NCBI GenBank assembly: GCA_005406025.1
Contig: BGZK01000223.1
Location: 310,001-374,000, forward strand
Length of the DNA stretch: 64,000 nucleotides
Source: Eumeta japonica
Lineage: Eukaryota; Arthropoda; Insecta; Lepidoptera; Psychidae
Direction of reading: 5' to 3'
Below are positions 45,461 through 57,081 of the stretch, in pieces. Position numbers and translations under genes: made by a program. The notes beneath the pieces are model-generated. The model did not search any database. It saw nothing but the letters and a program-made list of their open reading frames with translations, and was not told where the DNA came from. Positions within the stretch are counted from its first letter, which is position 1, and every line of letters starts with the position of its first letter.

Positions 45461-45490
45461 GTATCCCGAATTTCATCAAATTCGGGATAC
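45461..45490. repeat. Short-loop palindrome, perfect 13-bp arms
   Basis: GTATCCCGAATTT and AAATTCGGGATAC are exact reverse complements around the 4-nt loop CATC, only 28 bases after the previous palindrome. Confidence 0.9.
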
Positions 45491-45899
45491 CTAAATATTT
45501 CATAAACAAGATTGGCCAAGGGCCACGAAGCATTTTGCACTCCAAAACCTCAGTCTACTATCCTACTTTAACAAAGCTATGTCACCGAACTTTAACCCTT
45601 TAACGGCCGTGGTTGGGTTCGTTTGTTAATCATATCAATATATTTTTCTTATTATTTCAAATATAATTAGATTACATTTATATATAGAAACATATTTAGA
45701 TTTAATAATAAATCACTGATTCTAATTCTTTTTAAAAACCTTAAAAAGAATAAAAAACTGAATAATGATGTTACACCAAAATAGTAGTTTATGTTGTTAA
45801 AATATTTCAATAACAATTTTAAAGAAATATTTCTGGGCAAATCAAAAACTTTTGGCATATGGTTAAAAGGTCCGGAATAATTCCGAGACATCAATATAC
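45491..45899. other. Unassigned AT-rich DNA
   Basis: The 75-codon minus-strand frame at 45667-45894 is Phe/Leu/Asn/Ile-rich, has no domain and is probably chance. Confidence 0.4.
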
Positions 45900-46880
45900 A
45901 TGTGATTAGAGACGATGATGGACATTTACTGAATGAGGAAAATAATCTAAAAGAGCGCTGGAAGAATTATTTCGAAAGCGTTTTTGCGTGTGAGGATACA
46001 GATGTAGATGACAATGTTACTGCAACTGGGTATATGATTGATGGTGGAAATGACAGTGAAATTAGGATGGATGAAATTTGAAAGCACTAAAGCGTATGAA
46101 AGTTGAAAAATCTGCCGGATATGATAGAGCTTCGTCAAAGATGCTGAGGGGTAGTGGGGTATAGTATCAAGGCTTTACAATGCTTGCAAGGCAAGACTGG
46201 TAAGGTTCCAGTTCTTTAACAAATACTGGAAAAGCCATAGGATGCCTAATGACTGGTGTTAAGCAGTCAATGCACCCCTCGATAAAGGAAAAAGCTCACG
46301 ACAGGTTTGCACAAATTATCGCCCTATAAACCTCCTCAGCGTCATTGACAAATGGCGAAAATCATTATCTAAATAGTTATGAATGAGACTGAAAACAATA
46401 TTTGAGACGTACAAACGATATTTCGCAAATGGATGGGGTGTGCGGACCAAATTTTTTTCGGCGAAGCATTGTAGAAAAGTTTTTGGTCAGCGGCCAAAAG
46501 GAAAAGGAAAGATAGATGGAGAAACAGTGATGTTGAGAGCGCTGAGGTTTGAAGGAAGATGTAGTGACTAGAGTAGAAAGAGATATATTGCGGTGGTTTG
46601 GCCATCTGGAAAGGATTAATGAAGATAGACTAACAAAACAAATCTATAAAGCGAATGTGTGTGATGGAAAAGTCGGCAAAGGTTGCCATAGAAAATCCTA
46701 CCCAGACCATATTGATGGCATATAAAAAAAGGGCCAAATTTTAAGTACCCGAAACCGACGAGCTTGTATGAAAAGATTGATGGATGTCAGTGAGGCAAAA
46801 GAGACCAAAGATAGTACCATATGGACGTCTATAGTCTCTGCCTACCCTTCTGTGAAATAGGCGTGAGTTTCTGTTTAATA
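45900..46880 (+). mobile_element. RTE-like retrotransposon, internally deleted and broken
   Basis: Broken frames on the plus strand give, in order: RDDDGHLLNEENNLKERWKN (region between endonuclease and reverse transcriptase), KALKRMKVEKSAGYDRAS, NKYWKSHRMPNDWC, CTNYRPINLLSVIDKW (N-terminal reverse-transcriptase motifs), then MRLKTIFETYKRYFANGW, and after a jump the C-terminal LRWFGHLERINEDRLTKQIY, RNRRACMKRLMDVSEAKE and SIVSAYPS. The catalytic palm region is mostly missing. There are in-frame stops (for example TGA before KALKRM, TAA before KKGQIL) and frameshifts. The ORF end is followed by ATAGGCGTGAGTTTCTGTTT. The copy is dead, and it is the best reference in this window for the fragments at 7805-8190 and 16083-16192. 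Confidence 0.88.
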
Positions 46881-47575
46881 AAATTATTATCTCTTGAAAT
46901 ATTTTAATATTACGATTATATTAAAATATTTAAATAATAATTTTATTAAAGTATTAAATTAATTTTTATTGTATTAACTTAAATATTAAACAATTAATGA
47001 ATTGCAAGTCAATTTCACTAATTTTAATATTAATAAATTATAATAGGGCGACTTCACAGTAATTAAAACAATACAATAGAAGTCTCTGTTTATGTTTGTT
47101 ATAAAAAACTTCATCACAAAAGGAAATACACGATCCGACGCACACGACGTAGGTCAAAACTAAGCGTATCCAAAGCGTGAGACACAGTATTGCCTCACGC
47201 CAACGTGTTATCCCCTCTACCTGCGCACAGCGCTAGGCGCCGACGGCGTAGGCCTAAATCAAGCCTCTCCTGAATTTTGAGGCGTCTTGATTTTACCTCA
47301 GTCCAACGCGCGTATAGATTTTCAATCAAAATAGACTCATTTTTTTTAATGCAAATCATCGATTTTGGTATATACTCATAACACTAAGGTCGGATATATC
47401 CGACAATAGTTGCTGACAATAATAGATCCAACAGTTGCTTTACTTTTTTTCGTTATAATTTAATTATTTAATAGATTTGACGTTACCGGGAAATTGATGT
47501 ACAATTTTTCGATGCGAAACTCCATTAAGCCAATTTCATAAATAAATTCTATATGAAATTTGATTTTTTTTTACA
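46881..47575. other. Unassigned DNA with a GC-richer patch at 47120-47310
   Basis: 46880-47050 is very AT-rich. 47120-47310 is richer in CpG (GCGCCGACGGCGTAGGCC) with no repeat relative in the window. No supported gene. Confidence 0.35.
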
Positions 47576-47885
47576 GCATTGTCAAAGGACAAACGAGCAG
47601 GCGAACCATCAGAGAGTAGATGGTCACCGCCGCCCATGCACACACGCAATCCCAGAGGAGTCATCAATGCGTTGCCAGCCTCTTGGGTAGGAATGGTATA
47701 TCTAGTGGAGGTAAAAGTGAATTGGTGAAGGGAAGAGTGGTCTGATGAAGGGGAAGTGAGGCGATGAATACGGGAGTAAGATAATGGAAAGGGGAATGTG
47801 AGATGGATGGGGGAGCAGTGGGAGAGCGGTGGCGATAGAGACGGGAGCAGGATGATGAAGGAGGAGGGGGCCACCGAAACTTTCT
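47576..47885 (+). mobile_element. Lepidopteran SINE/LINE-tail-like repeat, A/G-rich 3' half
   Basis: CAAAGGACAAACGAGCAGGC, then GGTCACCGCCGCCCATGCAC, then ATCAATGCGTTGCCAGCC follow the order of a common lepidopteran repeat ('caaacgagcag... ccgcccatggacac... gcgttgccggcc'). The following 170 bp is a purine-rich run of GGAAGGGGA-like words. A relative on the minus strand lies at 49230-49345. Open frames on the minus strand here are shadows. Confidence 0.6.
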
Positions 47886-47893
47886 CTCACTGG

Positions 47894-47951
47894 ATGAAAA
47901 ATAACAACGGAAGCTGTTGATGAAGCAACAGCTTCCGTTGTTATTTTTCAT
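47894..47951. repeat. Palindrome with perfect 26-bp arms and a 6-nt loop
   Basis: ATGAAAAATAACAACGGAAG plus CTGTTG (47894-47919) is the exact reverse complement of 47926-47951, separated only by ATGAAG. It directly follows the repeat at 47576-47885. Confidence 0.95.
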
Positions 47952-48177
47952 TAGTCTGCATTATTTTAGACTGTAGTATTTCATCGGTCGAGCCGGCCTA
48001 TTTTCGTATTGTAACCAAGTTGACTAGAGCATGGCTCTACCACAGATTATTATTTTTTATAAATAAGTCTTATTGATTTTAAATAAATACCAGTATATTA
48101 AAAGAAATTTGAAATTTCTTAGATAAATCCCATCACTAGATAGCTGCAATTCGTCTTTACTCTGAAAGCTAATGTTG
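47952..48177. other. Unassigned DNA
   Basis: No feature is supported in this AT-rich piece. Confidence 0.4.
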
Positions 48178-48273
48178 GAAAAATCCGACTGCTTGTCATA
48201 AGCGGTCAGATTTTTATATAATAATAACAATAAAAATATGAATTCATATCATATTTTTATTATCATTATTATA
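48178..48273. repeat. Two adjacent imperfect hairpins
   Basis: AAAAATCCGACTGCTT pairs with AAGCGGTCAGATTTTT (one mismatch and one G-T pair) around GTCAT at about 48179-48215. Directly after, 48217-48273 forms an AT-only hairpin of about 25-bp arms with two to three mismatches. Confidence 0.75.
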
Positions 48274-49229
48274 GACACGATTCTACCGAATTTTCTGAGT
48301 ATTTTCAGAGCCTTTGTCGAAAACATCCCACCGCTTAATACGAAACAGATGATTTGATCATTCAACGATGTTGTTTTTTTAGTGTTCCTTATTGAGATAA
48401 TTAAAAAAAAAAGCGTATATGTATATAAAAATTTAATGAAAATAGACATTTTTTAAAATGCACCAATATATTACATATGTATATATAATATTTTTTTATA
48501 ATGTATATATATTTTTTTTAATTCTAATACATTTTTGGCACATTTATAGGTAAATAGTAATATTTAGGATATTTTTATAATTTACTTTCAAGTTTTATTA
48601 AATTCCTTGTCTTTATGCAATATTTCTAAGTTCGGAATTGTGTTTTCTCATTACAGTACGACGCACGAAACTCTGTAGCTACGAAGTTAGTTACAAAAGC
48701 GTCGCAATGGCGTAAAAATGGCGGAAGAAGGAAAGGTCGGGGAGCGTTAAACCTACGCATTACATCATTCACAGACAATTCAGAGCGGTAGGATTTCGTG
48801 CGTTGTTCTGTACGTTACTCATTATTAAGTTACGAATCTCCTGATTCGAAAACATCTACCATGACGACATAAAAGAGGGTCATGCCGTTTGCCGTTACGG
48901 TCGCCGTCGAAGCCAATAGATGTCTCACATCAAAGTATTACTATAGTAATAGTCACTGATAACAAGCATATTTATGAAATTACGAAATATTTTATCAAAA
49001 CATTAAATGGTTACTTTTTTGACAATATATTAGAAATCCTTTGGGAGGGTAGAGTTTTATTTCTTTCTATGTTTATTTAAAAATATATTTCCTTTGTCCT
49101 TACGATCCCTTTATACAGTATTTCTTTATTTTGTATTTTCTGTTATTCAAATTTCTTTTCATCAAATAGGAACCCCCAAGAGATATAGCCCTTAACTCCT
49201 CCTCCCACTGCCTATCAATATCCTATCGT
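48274..49229. other. Unassigned DNA
   Basis: 48650-48800 is moderately GC-rich and unique. The rest is AT-rich, including TA-rich and T-rich runs at 48470-48530. 49080-49229 is pyrimidine-rich and probably part of the repeat that follows. No gene. Confidence 0.35.
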
Positions 49230-49345
49230 TTCCCACTTCTCCTCTGAGATACCACACCCCCCGTAAGTTATCGCGTCCATGGAGACTTGCAACCTCAGAG
49301 AAGTCGCCAGCGCATTTCCGGATTTCAGGAGCGAATAAGATATCT
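49230..49345 (-). mobile_element. Relative of the repeat at 47576-47885, minus strand
   Basis: On the minus strand: CCACCAGATATCTTATTCGC, then GAAATGCGCTGGCGACTTCT, GAGGTTGCAAGTCTCCATGG and ACGCGATAACTTACGGGG. This is the same landmark order (boundary word, gcgctggcgacctc, ccatgg, ttacc) as a familiar lepidopteran repeat. Ends are uncertain. Confidence 0.5.
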
Positions 49346-52254
49346 GGTGGAAAGGAGGCCTCTGAAACTTACAAAAAAAAAGATATACGGGATAGAGGGG
49401 GTAGTGGGATTTTAGATAACGATACGGAAAGCCGTTTTGTTCTAGAAAACTATTCAACAAAATTATCTCCAAAAAAAAAAGACAAAAGAATGTTGTAGGA
49501 AGTATTCAAGTCCGAAAGTTGTAAATTCTGATTTTATTTTTATGGGTCCACGGATCGTTAGATAAGCAATCTGAGAAATCAAAAGAAACGATGTAACGGA
49601 ATACGCAAGAGAAAATAATTTGATTGTATATTGAAATACTTAGGCATACCTAGTGTTTGTGTAAGCAATACTAGGTGTTTTTTTATTACAAATCTACGTT
49701 ACCAAAAGCCTTTTAAAGAAATTTTCAAATATGCCTGGAGTTTATCTCTGAAGTTATATTTTTCAAATCGTTTTAGTAAACGTGATAAGTGAACCGAACA
49801 TCAGCAAAAAGCAAACGTCTTACTTTAGATATTATTCGAACGTGTATTCTTGTCGATACGATATTCATTTTTCAATTCTTGCATTTCAAGGCTACGACGT
49901 TAAAATACAAGAGAACTATCCCCGGATCCTGAGCTTAAGCGAGCTGGGGCCATGCTTTTCAGCAAACTGCTCTGAATGAATAATACATGCCCGGTTTGCA
50001 TGTGAAGTGACGGAACGCTGGGTCGACGCGTCCGTGAATTGTGCAGCCTGCGAACTATTGATAACGCAAATGAAGGTCTACGTGGCCTTATTACGTACAT
50101 AATAGAATTTAACCCGGAGCGTGTAACGTATGAGACACTATGCGGCAGACAAAAAAAATACATCACAATTACTTTCAAATGTAATAAAATAATTATAGTT
50201 CCTGCACAAAATGAAAAAAGTATTTAATATAAAATTAGATAATAGTTTTTAACATATGTTTATTCTTTTTGATTTATTTGAAGCATGGTATGTCGTAACA
50301 TACTATATTAGAAATGATAATATTATGAATGTAAAAGTGAATTTTCCACAAGTGTTTTTTACTTTGCAATTAATACATTGTTTAAAGCCTGTTATCAAAT
50401 GTTTTATATCATATGTTTGAAAAGAGAAAATTGAATAAGTTTGCATTTTTTTTCACTTTTTAACCAATACTTCGTCAATAAAAGGATTGAGGTAAATTAA
50501 AAACTGACAGTGAAATCAATCAATTTTAATAAGTAAAATAAATATATAAAATAGACCCGAAAGATCCTATTATACTAGAAGTAGTGCAGCAATATATAGT
50601 TACAGAAAGAATATGAATCACATAAAACTCAAAATAAGAATCGCCATTTTTATTTTTAAGGTTTCAGCCGAATACCTTGACCTCGCTGCCCCAAGAAATC
50701 ACCTGTTACAAAGGCAACTGAGATGAATAAATGTATATTCTTCAGCATGCTATACATAAGACATTTCTATTTGATTACACATCCGCATTGGAGGTTATTA
50801 CTCATGAAGCGGTGTGTAGATGGGACGCTGTAAAATGTACACAAGTAACATCCCAGATAAGACGGCTTCTTTTGACAAGAGAACGATGTTAATCCGTCTA
50901 ATCGCATCCGTGAAGGCCGAGAGACCCAGAGCACATGCGAGTTTGGGAGAGACCAACGCCCTGTGGATAATATTGTTGAAGGCGCAGCGATTCGGAAATC
51001 TATCACAGCAACGTAGATACTCAAACCGTGATGGCTACTAGCATCTGCTATTGGGCTGCAATTGCATAAACATGATTTGCAGACATTACAACCCAATTGG
51101 AAATCGGAGAAATGGCGACCCGGAGAAAGTTGTCAACTAATAATGTGCCACAATTATGAAATAAAAGTGCATACAACCGTGTTCCTGATTCAGCGATGAA
51201 AATAGCCTTTACCTTAAGCGTCAGTTACATGGGGCGTTTCCTTTAATATCCGCTCAAAAATAGTCTCACTGCCAATTTTTTTCTTTATAGCGTTGCTTAT
51301 ATGGCTATTATCTACTATATTTGATAATATAGAGTATATTGGAACTTGATTCGAATTCGAACTAACAGTTGACGAATAATAATAATAAAAATACCAGATA
51401 AGTGTCAAACTTTAAACACGTAAATGAGTGAAATTCTCAAAACTGATATATTTGTCAAAACTAAAATTTTCTGGACATGAAAGTCTTTAAGATAGCTTGA
51501 ATGAAAATTGGAGTTATGGATAACTCAAGAAATTAAAGTCCTTAAAATTTCCGTAAATCCGTAATCTTATGGCTATAGACAAACTAAAAGAATAAAGTAT
51601 TCGCTACTGAACTAGAAGGCCAAACTCTTGAACTGATCCAAACATGAGTGGGCACTAACAACGTGAGCAAAAAATTCTCATTTGTTCAAGTTTATTCGCA
51701 AAGTTATTAGGTCCATCCGTGGAAACGAGGCGAGAATGTCTCTTTGGACGATTCTGCGTCACCATTTATTATGTCGAAAACAAAGGTTGTTAAAAAAAAT
51801 TGTTTTCTTTTTTTTTATGTACATATTGTATAAAATTTATTAAAATGGTTATTATACAAATTTAACCATGATTTAGTTGACATTAATATTACATTAGATG
51901 CAAAAAAAAAACAGAAGTAAAAACTATTTAAATGGCGATTATGTAATCGGTAACTGGACGGGAATTGGGAGTGAAATTTCAAGGACACGTTACATTTAGA
52001 CACATTTCGTTACATGAAGAAAAGAAAGATATATCTTAGAGAGAAAAAGAAAAAGAAAAAAATTTTTACATGCCGACGCCACGAAGCAACAGATAACAAC
52101 ATTAAAACATAATGAGATTAAACGATAGAATAAGATAGTGTTACGCAAGCGCGCGTTGTAAATATACGTGTCAGTCTCAATACATGAACAACTGAGGTAC
52201 CACACGTTCCATAATTTATATTTATCACTGTGTTTTGTGATTGTTTACATTTTC
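49346..52254. other. Unassigned DNA
   Basis: Two less AT-rich patches, 49890-50140 and 50670-51120, have no repeat relatives. Their open frames (for example 50767-51096 on the minus strand) show no domain. Other sequence is AT-rich with poly-A and poly-T runs. No gene or element is supported. Confidence 0.35.
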
Positions 52255-52440
52255 GTCGTTTGCGAAAGGGAGTCCTAGTCCGAGTGCGAGTCCGAGGTGT
52301 TCGCGTGTTGGCGTTGGCGTTGGCTTTGGCTTTTTGTCTTTTTATCTTTACCATATATTCGTCACTACCGGAGAATTCGTTAATGTCGGGATTCGCAGAG
52401 AGAAAGAGAAAGAGAGTGAGAGTGAGACAGAGACACAGTG
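52255..52440 (+). repeat. Low-complexity tracts (GAGTCC/GTTGGC and GAGA-rich)
   Basis: 52270-52340 consists of degenerate hexamers (CCGAGTGCGAGTCCGAG, then GTTGGCGTTGGCGTTGGC). 52395-52440 is a GAGA-rich tract (GAGAAAGAGAAAGAGAGTG). They drive overlapping open frames on both strands, including one of 163 codons on the plus strand, which I do not accept as a gene. Confidence 0.7.
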
Positions 52441-54800
52441 TACAGACGTCACTCTAAAAATGGTCAAAATAGATTTATGGGACCCTAAAACGTTAAGATC
52501 TGGTAATAATTCAGTTTTCCAAAATCGTTCTGGTAACGGTAACTGTCAAATTTTATGCAAAGCTTTAATTATTCATAACAGAAAGTTAAGAAAACGATAT
52601 TATCATTGTATATGGTATAGAATCTTTTCTACGCGAGTCCGACATGCACGCGATCGGATCTATCGATCGAAACTAATACGTATTTTTCGCAAAAATAGGT
52701 TTTTAATACTTTTATTTCGCTATTACAATTAATTTTATTGAAACAATTAGGAATATTGTGTGAATACTATAGATAAACTGAACTTAGAAATCCAATGGAA
52801 ATTTGTCAGAATGTATGCTATAAAGAGGGCGTGCTCAGATGTTTGAATACAATATATAAAAGCGCCCAAGTTGTTAGCTCGTCCTGTACCGCTAACAACC
52901 TCATTCAAGCCATTCCCGTTTGGAATCCCACGACTTTACGTTATTTTTATTTACCATTTTTTCTTTGACGTTTTGAACTCCGTCTTTATTCTGCTGATCT
53001 TTTAAGGAGTATATATATTTCTTTTATTATTTGGCAAAACTAGTATTGTATCTCTACAATATTATAAATTATTTACCTATATGAAAATACAACAATACAA
53101 TATATATCTTAATATGCATAAATAGACTATAATATAAACAGTTTCTGCTTTATATTATATTATTATAATACACAATTATGCATTATATATAATAGACAAG
53201 ACCAATTCGTACATAAAACGATGTTGTTAGGAATATGTATTAACAAAATTTATGCACGACAAAGTTACAAGGTGTTAAATAGTTTATAAAATGTAAAAGC
53301 GACTTCCCAACAGGTTTTTGGCCTCTGCGTAGCCGTAAGCGGTCTCAAGAAAGAACGAGTATTATTTTTAAAGCTTTGTGTGAACTTTAAAAGCTTCGCT
53401 ATCTGAAACCAAAGAGATTTATTTAATAATACAGAAACAGGTTTTTGGCATCCACGAATTTTTTTAGAAACATAATTTTTTCAGTATAGTGAAACAAACG
53501 AAATGGGTTCAACGGCATCAAATAAACTGAGTTCAATCACACTGGGTACGCATTTACTAAATATTTTCTACAATGTCAAGAATTTCTTTCGCGTTTTACC
53601 TGTTGATATACATAGTCATACCCACTCGGCGATATTGTGTTACCTGTAATTTATCTTTTTAAATTTATTAGTACTTTACGCTTCCCGAAAGTATAACATA
53701 TTTCACATCCCGGCAAAATTAAGTTAGCTAGCTTCCAAGTATTTTTTTTTTACATAGTCAATCGATACAAGTACTTTAGCTATTTTTTGCTTAAATGTAT
53801 ATTAATTTCTCGCATATTTGTTTGTAATTTTGTCGTATATTAAAAAAAATCCTGTCCTATCTAGTTTTTATATGTAACAAAGTTTATCATGTATAACTGA
53901 TTCTTCTAAATAAAATCGGGAAGCTTGTTTTATACAAGAAATTCAATTAATTTCATATTTAATTATCTATACCGATGATTAAAGAACAGAATCACCAAAT
54001 TATTATAATAGTTCGTTGTTAATCCAACCGACATATTATGCTTTTGGGACACGGCCTTATAATCTCAAGAACCCATGATAATTACCCGTATTGGTAATAA
54101 AATCGGTTCTTGAATATGTTGATCTATCGACATTAAGCGAGATTTCCCTTTGGCCTTTGTAATCGGCAGCAACCGCAAATTGAAATTAGCGGATCAGTTA
54201 AAACGATATGGATATGCAAAATCTAAAAATTTAAAAAAAACGTAATATATCAGACGACAGGGTCCTTTCTTGGAGGCATTCCGAGGCGGCAATAGTAACG
54301 ATTGTCGGCCTAACGCGTACATGGGAAACGAAAATGCTGCGACAAATTCCTAATCTCCATTTCATATATTTATATCATTTAAAATAAGTGGAGAATGAAC
54401 CGCCTACACGGTGTGACGCCTCAAGTAAGGAACTATTGAACATTGCAACATCAAATTAATCTGAACTTTAATCTGCACAGCTGACTGGCAAGGATAGAAT
54501 CTGAGCGCTTAGGTACTATCTATGTATCCTCTCCTGATACATTTTTTAAGATCTTTGATCTAAATGATTAATTTGGGAAACGCGTACGATTAGCGTTCTC
54601 CGTGCGCCTCTCATCTGATTCAATTTCCAGCTCTGGATTCGATCGCGTCCGCCAGCCATCATGGATTAGGTAGCTGGCCACAGCTTTTGTAAACTTCGTG
54701 CGACACTAATGCCTTAAAGCCGCGTTAGTCGTGAAGGCATTAACGTCTAAATTCGGATCTCTCTTCGAAATCGTGAATAAGTCAATGTAAGTCCCCATTA
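52441..54800. other. Unassigned DNA with a GC-richer block at 54250-54790
   Basis: 52441-54250 is mostly AT-rich. A phrase ACAGGTTTTTGGC is repeated at 53310 and 53437. 54250-54790 is less AT-rich, without repeat relatives, and may hold conserved regulatory sequence. No supported open frame. Confidence 0.35.
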
Positions 54801-54802
54801 CG

Positions 54803-54834
54803 ATTTAGTACTACTAGATATTTAGTACTACTAG
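54803..54834 (+). repeat. 15-bp direct repeat
   Basis: ATTTAGTACTACTAG occurs at 54803-54817 and again at 54820-54834, two bases apart. It is a small slippage-type duplication. Confidence 0.9.
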
Positions 54835-55377
54835 GTATTGTATAAAAGAGACACTATCAATTAATTGTTACTTTGTTATTACTACGTCAATTTCGTAATT
54901 GAGCGAGCGATGGACAAGGGTGACCTGTCAGATTTTAGAAGTTAAAAAACCCGTCTTTATTCCAAAGTTTGCATATTCCAGTTATAGGTAAACTATGACA
55001 AAAACTCCGCGTGCCAAAAATTTATTTACATTTTTTTTCGCGAAGATATTTTAATGTCATTAACGTCATGGTTAAAAATTTTAGAAATCTTTGTACTTTT
55101 CAATAGACATTCACCATATAATTGCTACTGTTAGAATAATGAATTAAAATGTAAATATGTCCTAGACTAGAATCTTTTTTATACTAGGTTTATACTTATA
55201 TTTTAAAAGTTGTTTGATAATTATGCGATGATTTTTTTATCTCGATATGAAGCCGTATTAGAATAAATTATAACAAACACGAAAAAGTAGGCTAACTATG
55301 AACTAAATGAATATTTTTTTGAGATTCCTATAATATTAGAATAGCAACAACATATAATTTTCTATATTTATAAACTT
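54835..55377. other. AT-rich DNA without features
   Basis: No gene or repeat is supported. Confidence 0.45.
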
Positions 55378-55930
55378 TTATTGAACTTTTCGTGTTATTA
55401 CGTGAGAGTCGAATTTTGGAAGCTTAACAAAAACCACTTCCTGACTTTCGATTGGATTAAAATTTGGCATACTTATGTATCTTCGGTAACAATGCAATAA
55501 TATGGTACCATGGAGCTGATCTAATGAAGGAGTCGGAAGGTGACCATAGGACTTCAAACTAATCAAGATAAACCTATCAAATTTTGGCCTCATTTGTTTT
55601 GTCTTGGCAAACGCTCTGGTGCTGTAGTACCCGCTTGTAGAATATCCAGGGTCTGAATATGGAAACCATAGGTGGTCATAGGAAATTCTGAACTAAAAAT
55701 CGACCCATCGTGTTTAGACTTGTTTGATTTATAGTAATGTAAGCACTCTGCTGCTACATGATATCCAGGATCTAAATATAGAGCCCGAGGGTAACCAAAG
55801 GCACTCTGTAATAAAACCAAGCGTCCCTTATAAGTTTGGAGACATTCGTTTTGTCTTGATAAAGATTTTGATCTTATTTGATATCTAGATTCTGAAGATG
55901 GAGACGGAAGGTAAATATATTAATATTTAT
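55378..55930 (+). repeat. Diverged tandem repeat, about 118-136-bp units (family also at 63275-64000)
   Basis: Related words recur in order: ATGGTACCATGGAGCTGATC (about 55502), AATATCCAGGGTCTGAATAT (about 55640), GATATCCAGGATCTAAATAT (about 55760) and GATATCTAGATTCTGAAGAT (about 55880), each followed by a GGA-rich CGGAAGGTGACCATAGGA-like part. Two minus-strand open frames here are shadows. From memory this is a lepidopteran interspersed repeat with internal tandem structure. Confidence 0.7.
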
Positions 55931-56433
55931 CTCACCATCGCAAAATAAAAAAGTTCGAATTTGGCAGGAAAATTACTTTATATATATACAATGTTAGTAT
56001 GATCACTGAAAAAAGAAATGTAAATAATTGTACTTAATACGTATATAGAAATCAGGAAAAGAGGAATTTAAACTATCTCGATACTAAATCTCTTGTGCAA
56101 TACAAACTTATGAAATCATTTGATGTTATTATTCGCGACGGAAACGTTCTTGCGCACCCCGACGTACACACGGCGTGAACATATTCACTATGTATCTTAT
56201 TTTTAGTCCCATAGTTTGTATAGATACGTTTCGAACTCGTAAGTCGTGAATAGAAAACATCGCTTTTTCGATGCAATTTATAGTGAAATGTACATAATAG
56301 TTTTTGTACGTAAAGGTTTATTTGTAAAAAAAGATATGAGTTTGTATAAGTTTCAATTCTGAAATGCATCGGACACGTATGCAGTTTAGTACCATAGTAA
56401 TCCTTCAGAGGGCCGATCACGTGACACAGATAT
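55931..56433. other. Unassigned DNA
   Basis: AT-rich, with a 115-codon minus-strand frame (56073-56420) that has no recognisable domain and is not supported as a gene. Confidence 0.35.
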
Positions 56434-56462
56434 CAGCGGCCCTTATGACGATAGGGCCGCTG
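56434..56462. repeat. Hairpin, perfect 10-bp GC-rich arms
   Basis: CAGCGGCCCT pairs with AGGGCCGCTG around a 9-nt loop at the start of a GC-richer block (56430-56870). Confidence 0.8.
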
Positions 56463-56619
56463 ACCGCTGACAGTAATCGTTCAGGAGTGCCAGATAGCGG
56501 CGCCCATTACGGTACAGCCCGGAATCGATATCGAAAATTAGCATATCTATCCCGACGGTACGGCTCCCAATCGAGGACAGATTTTAAGATCAGTCGAAAG
56601 TGAGTGATCGTCGTAGTTT

Positions 56620-56862
56620 TTCCGGATCGTCGAGATTCTCCATCGTCGAGTTTCTCTGGTCCGGACGGAGCGGCGACCCACCACTTCCTCATCACTCCCA
56701 GAACCAGCCATGACGGTCGAAGAAGATGACGATGTATCCACTGACAACTCCTCTGTATCTCCGACTGACTCGGGAAACTTCAAGATTTGGACCCCCGAAA
56801 TGGAGCCATCACCACTAGACCGTCGGGGTCGTATTCCCCGACGAGAAGACGCCGGGGCATGA
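56620..56862 (+). other. Possible coding segment (50-codon ATG frame at 56710-56862, open frame from about 56620)
   Basis: The plus strand is open from just after a TAG near 56614 to a TGA at 56862. The ATG at 56710 gives 50 residues opening MTVEEDDDVSTDNSSVSPTD, followed by an Arg-rich PLDRRGRIPRRE. The acidic-Ser/Thr start followed by a basic patch resembles N-termini of non-LTR retrotransposon ORF1 proteins and also disordered host proteins. The preceding 280 bp are GC-rich, like a 5' UTR. The minus strand carries a 107-codon frame over the same DNA, so neither strand is proven coding. Confidence 0.3.
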
Positions 56863-57081
56863 GGCAACAAATAAGTCCTCCGAAATACAATTTAACGTTT
56901 AAAATAGGCAGAAAGCAAGAAAAGACGGCACAAAATTATTGGCTTTACGTAAGAGCTCTATAAATCTCGCAAAGCTAGATAGTATCCCTGGAGTAATCGG
57001 ACTCATTACCTTGTATTCATTGAGTGCTGAGTTGATTTTTATATTGTGAACGAATTTTGCTAATTATTCTACATGTATTTT
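56863..57081. other. Unassigned DNA
   Basis: No feature is supported in this short interval. Confidence 0.4.

Noticed and set aside
45900..46880. A host gene encoding a reverse-transcriptase-like protein
   Set aside because: Frames are broken by stops and frameshifts and the catalytic region is deleted, so it is a dead retrotransposon.
50018..50040. Adapter-like GGGTCGACGCGTCCG, suggesting vector contamination
   Set aside because: Only a short match to a familiar cloning adapter. The flanks look like ordinary genomic DNA and no other vector sequence is present.
52241..52732. A 163-codon plus-strand open frame, the longest outside the GC island
   Set aside because: Its first half is simple-sequence DNA (CGAGTC, GTTGGC and GAGA tracts) open in several frames on both strands, and its second half is Arg/Ile/Phe-rich without a domain.
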